Shown here: piece by piece, positions 49,038-64,000 of the stretch | Numbering within the stretch: position 1 is the first letter of the stretch | How the letters are laid out: every line of letters starts with the position of its first letter | NCBI RefSeq assembly: GCF_026213295.1 | Contig: NC_079432.1 | Coordinates: forward strand, 14,840,261 to 14,904,260 | Length of the DNA: 64,000 nt | Direction: 5' to 3' | Origin: Gadus chalcogrammus | Taxonomy: Eukaryota > Chordata > Actinopteri > Gadiformes > Gadidae | The notes under the pieces: generated by a model | Told to the model about the DNA's origin: nothing | What the model saw: only the letters and a program-made list of their open reading frames with translations | Databases searched by the model: none | Program-made: the position numbers and the translations under genes

Positions 49038-50932
49038 ATAACTGTTTCGTAAGTGTTTGCGTTGTTTTTTCCCCCATGCCATTTCCTTCTCATCACTCTT
49101 CTTTTTTTTTTACAATATCAAGGTCACACCTTAACACTTTTTTAAAAGAATGCTGTGGAAATAGATTTTACAATTGATGCATCAACATTTTTGTGAGCGT
49201 TAGACCCGCCGGGTTGTTTTGAGTGAAATGGATTCATGCATGATTGTTTATTTACCTTCCCAGAATTTGATAATTGTGAGAGTACATTAAATTGGTTTGT
49301 TAATAAAAAAAATACATCCACTTTTCTGAGATTTTCTCTGTACAAAATCTTCCACCCCGTTCGTATACAGCAATTGCTTTGCATTTATATTTTTCAGATA
49401 TTTTAATTATTTTTTTACATTTATTGCCTTATTTTCGAGTATGACAAAAGTAGTTCCTAAGGGGGGAAAAAAATACCCTGTTATATATATGTGGATTCGA
49501 CTGCGTTCTACAGGTTTAACAAATGCAAATGTCATAACAAAATGCAAATGGTTTCCATCAACTTGGAATGTCATTGTGAGTTGGTTAAATACAACAACAA
49601 AGGGGATGCATTCCATTGATGGCATGGTGTGACTGAGCCTGACCTTTATTCAACCCGCATGAAAGTGGTCGGCACTAGGCAAATAAAAAGGTTGTAATGA
49701 CAATGAATGGGAATTGTTATTCAAACATAGGCAAGGGGAATTTAATATTTTTTGAGCTGTACATGTGGCTCATAGACAGTATGTCTTTCTTTATGAGTGA
49801 AATACAGACAGTACACTGTTTCATAAGTTGTTTTGTCTATGGAATGTTTATGTCAGGGACTTTGGAACCATTTAATACAACTACAACTACTTTGATCAAC
49901 TACACTTTTATTGCCGAGGTATAGTACCATCCTCCCTGGGGGTGTGCATGGTTAACTCAGTGGCCACTTGACGTACTGTTGCCGTCCTTGTCACTCAGAC
50001 ATCCTAGGAATTTAACAGCTAACAGAGCGTTAGCGCTGCATTGTTGGGAAACGAATAGAAACATTCGTGTGTTACGCAGTTTGCGCTACGGGCCGTCGTT
50101 ATTTGTCATTTAATACTATTCGCAGGGAGGAGATCGATAGCGTTTCGCCACTGGTAAGTCTTTCTCAAAGCCTGACTGATGATAAATGTGTGTAGCGCTA
50201 TTAGGCGAACCTGCGACCTGTTTTATAGGTAACGTTAGCCGGCTAGCTTGTCAGGCTGGCTAACCGAAATGGATGCCATCCGGTTACCATCAGGCCGCAG
50301 TGGCACTATTTTAACCAAATCGCTAACTAACTTAACGAGAATCATAGGGTATTGTGGTGTAATTCTAGCGGGAATATTACAAAGCAGCCCATCATATAAC
50401 AATGCAACTTTAACACACTATCAGTTCCCCCTGTTAGCATCCACAGCTAATCCATAGCAAGTGGATCAACGGGAGTTGCACCTGATGCTGGGTTATTTGA
50501 GCTGAATTGTCGTTTTAGACAGAGGTGGCTTCGTACACATATGCTGATATTTCCCATGCTGTTATCTGAAACCTGCCACCCAACATGGTTGAAGCATACT
50601 TGTGTTGTTGTGTAACGCATGCCTCACATAGCTAAATCCAGTTTTGCAACTAGCATTCCATTGTAAGTAGTTCATCATTCTAGAGAGAGGTACGGTCGCT
50701 GCATTTTTCCTTGTTGTGTTGTAAAGTTGCCTGTCGTCTTTCTGTTGATGAACATGAACGAGTAGACCTTTTGAGTTCATAGTCACACTTTGTGTCATGT
50801 CAACAGTGCTGTTGAAGCATGTGCACGTGAAGAAGATACTGGAGTCGTGATCAACTGAACCCTGGTACCCACGCTGCAGAGCAGTGCTGCCTTCTTCTTC
50901 ATCCCTTTGACCGTCATCACACATGTTCTTAC
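49038..50932 (+). other. nup43 3' UTR and lats1 5' region
   Basis: After the nup43 stop the sequence is AT-rich, with AATAAA signals near 49301 and 49682. A probable non-coding lats1 first exon ends at 50153 (cgccactg|gtaagt). A second exon begins at 50807 (caacag acceptor) and carries the last 126 nt of 5' UTR before the ATG at 50933. No other coding exon is seen. Confidence 0.5.
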
Positions 50933-60494
<9,562 letters not shown>

Positions 60495-61588
60495 TTACTT
60501 ACTAACAGCCTTCTTTCCTGTAATAAGAAAAAAGATGCAACAATTAAGACAAAATCACAGCCAATAGGGTCTAGTTCTCCAAGGTAAAGACAGGTTTGTC
60601 TAGTTCCCAGTGCTACTGTGCAATTCTTTAATCTAGAATTGACCATTGGTATATTCGATTGTAAATCCATGTTCTCTATTAAGCAAAGGTTGGGGGAACA
60701 AGGGATTTAACACAGACCACCTCAAACTGAATTCTGGAACTCACCGCCGTAAGAGATTTTGTAGTATGCGAATGTCATGAGGCCCATTCCCACCCACATC
60801 TCCTGGTATGCCTTTGTGTAGTATGGGCCCATCTTGGACCACCAGTTTGCGAACATACGGCCTGCCATCTGTAGGTGAGAGCAACCAACATTATGCATGG
60901 CCGACAAGTCTAAATATTGTTTACACGCCGAATGGTCAAATCTATGTGCCATGGGCAGGGGGTCGTGGACCCTAGTCATCGGGTTCTGACCTTTCCAGTA
61001 CTGCAGAGAGCATCCGACTAGACAGTAGTTGCAACCGTTTTACTTGTACTCAAAATGTTTGCCTAAGAGTTGTGGGTATGAAGTGTATATACAAATCTGT
61101 CTCAGCAACCTTTAATAGAGATGCAGTGACATGACTGGACTGTAGGTGAGACGGTAGATATAGGTGAGGCTGACAGGACTACTACAGGTACTAGGAGAGG
61201 CCGGTGCCTAGAGAGTTAAGCTGGGCGGTGACATTGAAAGGTAATTTATAATTTCCCAACTTTGATACAAATCTATGATTATTAAAGAATAAAGCAGACG
61301 GATTATGACATGCATACAAATCTATCATTAAGCGCCCCGGTAGCCTAGCCTCGGCTAACCTCTACTAGCTAGCAATTCAGGTGCCCTTCTTGCGGAATAG
61401 AACACCACTAGCTTATGCCATTTATTTTAAATATTTGTCTACGTTACAGCTTATATGCTTTCCAAATAACGTGTCACCAATAAAAACATACATACTTTTT
61501 GAGTTGGCTTAACTGCAGGAGGAAGGTCAGTAGAGCTGGAGGGGAAATGCTGCAGCAGACTGGAAGTCAAAGTCGTGTGTCGTAACAT
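60495..61588 (-). CDS. atp5mj: ATP synthase 6.8 kDa proteolipid-like subunit (atp5mj-like)
   Basis: Small single-pass inner-membrane subunit associated with the mitochondrial F1Fo ATP synthase. Exons in transcription order: 61588-61496, 60868-60745, 60517-60495 (TAA). The core starts at an ATG that is the first codon of the middle exon (60868), [19 protein letters not shown], and gives 49 aa ending GGKKAVSK. The block [19 protein letters not shown] matches human ATP5MJ (MP68/C14orf2) closely as recalled. The upstream exon contains an ATG at 61588 in frame with the core and without a stop. This would add 31 residues beginning [15 protein letters not shown], so two starts are possible. The internal ATG has the stronger context (A at -3, G at +4). 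Identity as this family is confident; orthology versus a paralogue is less so. Confidence 0.78.
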
Positions 61589-62362
61589 CCGGTGCTTCCG
61601 GAAACGCTATTTTTCTGGGCTGCTGTCTTTGCTCGAGGAGGGGTTGTCACGGTTGTCACCATCTTCTGGCCGGGCATGTGAATCGTGTTAAGATTGACTT
61701 AATATTAATATTTCGTGATGTCAACACCTGCCTGTATATCTAGCCTTTATCAGATTTATATCAAAGTGTAATTGAGTGGCTGTGAGTGAGTCTGCGCATA
61801 GTCGTTCATTAGAAGGTTGGAGAAAAATATTTTGATCTTCATTCATTTCCACTGAAAACGTTAATGTGATTAAAGTACAAGATATACGGCAACAGGCTTT
61901 GAGTAGGTTTAAGTAGTACTATTGTTTCATCAGTAAAAGGCACATTTATATCCTAAGAAAAAAATATTTTAGAAATGATAGAACAGAAGAGATGTCGTTT
62001 TTCTAATCTCCACAAGAGAACAGCAAAGCACAGTCAACATTTTGAGAAGACTGACGTGATGTGTGCAAGTGTCTTTTCAGAAGAAGGGAGAAAATGGGAG
62101 TCTGAAGTTTAGAGGTTGATAACTCATCACTTAAAAATAATCTTTAGATGGGCTAAGGTCTCTGATTAAGTTGCCCTCAAAACAAAACTGAAAGCATTCT
62201 AAGAAATCATAAAGAATTCTATGACAAAATAGTAAAACATGGCACACTCTTGTTTCCAATAGGTCTAGATCAAGGCAATTTGATTAACAATTTAGTTCTG
62301 AGTGGAGAAAACACTTCTAATATAAGAAAAAAAAAGAAAAAAAAAGTTTAAAAAAAAAAACA

Positions 62363-62470
<108 letters not shown>

Positions 62471-62708
62471 TATCTATCTATCAAGGCCCTATCTATCGAT
62501 CTACCTATAGACAAAGCGCATGTCCAGCGGTGCATTGGTAATCGCAGTGTCCTGGTATTCCACGTGTGTGTGCTGAACAACGCAGTGGGTGGGGGCTGCG
62601 CCGACCATTGCGGCATTCCTCCCTCTGGCGATAAATAACTGTGGGAAGCTTGTCGCACATCCTGGCACACACAGGCCCATAACTTCAACACTGTCACTCT
62701 AGCAGCTG

Positions 62709-62860
<152 letters not shown>

Positions 62861-63049
62861 CAGTGTGTGCATGTTTGTGTACTGGCACAAGTGCCTGTAA
62901 GCGCCTGTGTTTGTGTACGTGTGTGTGTGTGTGTGTGTGTGTAGCCTACATCTACACGTTGGGTATATTTATTTGTGTTTGGTTGGTATTTTGTGCCATG
63001 GAGCATCTGATTATATTGACTCGTGTTTGTGGAAACTAAATTATTAGTT

Positions 63050-63165
63050 TTTCTTGTCCTCTGGGGGCCTATTTAGTGGGGTGTCATAAATGTAGGGCCT
63101 GGTAAGCCCTTTGAGACTCTACCTGTGATTAAGGGCTATATGAAATTGAAGTGACGAATCTTCAA
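63050..63165 (+). repeat. L2-like LINE 3' tail, intergenic
   Basis: 'ctgggggcctatttagtggg' and 'aagccctttgagactctacc' then 'gtgattaagggctatatgaa' give the consensus-like tail. It is the second copy of the family at 51845-51955. Confidence 0.7.
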
Positions 63166-63284
63166 CAGGTTTATGATGGAACTTGACTTCCATGTTGTTG
63201 GGACCAACTGCAGACCACTTAAGGGGCTAAACCGGAGCCATCCAACTCACAAAGGAGATGTTGGACCTGCAGAACCTTTTTTAC

Positions 63285-63470
63285 ATTCATTCATTCATCT
63301 TCAACCATGGGGTCGCGGTGGACGCAGCTCTAGCAGTGGACCCCAGACTTCCCTTTCCTGGACCGCATTGACCAGCTTTGACAGGGGATCCTGAGGCATT
63401 CCCAGGCCAGTGTGGAGATACAATCCCTCCACCTAGTCCTGGGTCTTTCCCGAGGCCTCCTCCACTCTGA
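63285..63470. repeat. Dispersed repeat fragment
   Basis: 'tccctccacctagtcctggg' followed by 'tctttcccgaggcctcctcc' is a recurrent string in fish repeats. It is truncated by the (CA)n array at 63500. Class not determined. Confidence 0.4.
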
Positions 63471-63499
63471 GCTTTTTTTTGGATTTGCAATTTTTCAGT

Positions 63500-63622
<123 letters not shown>

Positions 63623-64000
63623 AAGGACGATACAATCATGCATAAACACAATAACTAGTGGATGAAAGACACTGCCTATTCAACCTCACAGCAATAGAAA
63701 ATCAATAGCATGACACAGTGGCATTGGCTCTCCTTGACACTCCTCTGACTGGATTCACCTTGGTGCCATCAATAAAACCCCTCATTATGGCTGTAGACAC
63801 ACATCAATAGCTATTTCATAGAAATCCATTGAAGTTAAGGATTCATTTTTGATCATGGGAGACACTTTGCTTTATGAGCTACTTTGCCTTTTTCCGCCTT
63901 TTGATTGAGTTGGCAGAATATGTCATGTTATGTCCACCCCTCTATTATATCTTCAGATGCAATTGGACTGAATACATGAAACCTACCGGCTGTTATAAAA

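Overview
The window is eukaryotic nuclear DNA from a ray-finned fish. It holds intron-rich protein-coding genes with GT-AG introns whose predicted proteins align closely with vertebrate signalling and housekeeping proteins. It also holds typical teleost interspersed repeats and a very high load of long, near-pure dinucleotide arrays. That load (about 18 arrays of 80-160 bp) resembles gadid (cod-like) genomes; the family-level placement is inference. I find no bacterial, phage, CRISPR or viral coding content.

Layout, left to right. 309-29315 (+): the last 26 coding exons of map3k5 (ASK1), from the central TPR/PH-like regulatory region through the kinase domain to the C-terminal coiled coil and SAM-like end; the 5' part lies outside the window. 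31319-38202 (+): lrp11, nine exons, a type I membrane protein with MANSC, PKD-like, LDLa and Kunitz modules and a conserved short tail. 41366-45548 (-): pcmt (PCMT1), protein-L-isoaspartate O-methyltransferase, seven exons. 45866-49037 (+): nup43, eight exons, divergent from pcmt across a gap of about 320 bp. 50933-58475 (+): lats1, seven coding exons, the Hippo-pathway kinase, with a polyglutamine tract of about 100 residues. 60495-61588 (-): a small gene for an ATP synthase 6.8 kDa proteolipid-like subunit (atp5mj-like). 61.6-64 kb is intergenic and repeat-rich.

The order lrp11-pcmt1-nup43-lats1 matches the human 6q25.1 neighbourhood (established knowledge). map3k5 directly upstream and atp5mj-like directly downstream differ from the human arrangement. 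The genes do not form one pathway: ASK1 and LATS1 are stress/growth kinases, and the others serve membrane, protein-repair, nuclear-pore and mitochondrial roles.

Exon boundaries were placed by hand from splice signals, reading phase and recalled family sequence. All coding phases close across every junction given. The most unusual points are the Kunitz exon in lrp11, the lats1 polyQ tract, a GC-AG intron in nup43, a possible presequence on the atp5mj-like protein, tandem copies of a map3k5 exon end with its splice donor, and microsatellites fused to splice sites. I did not find evidence for a wholly new biological system.
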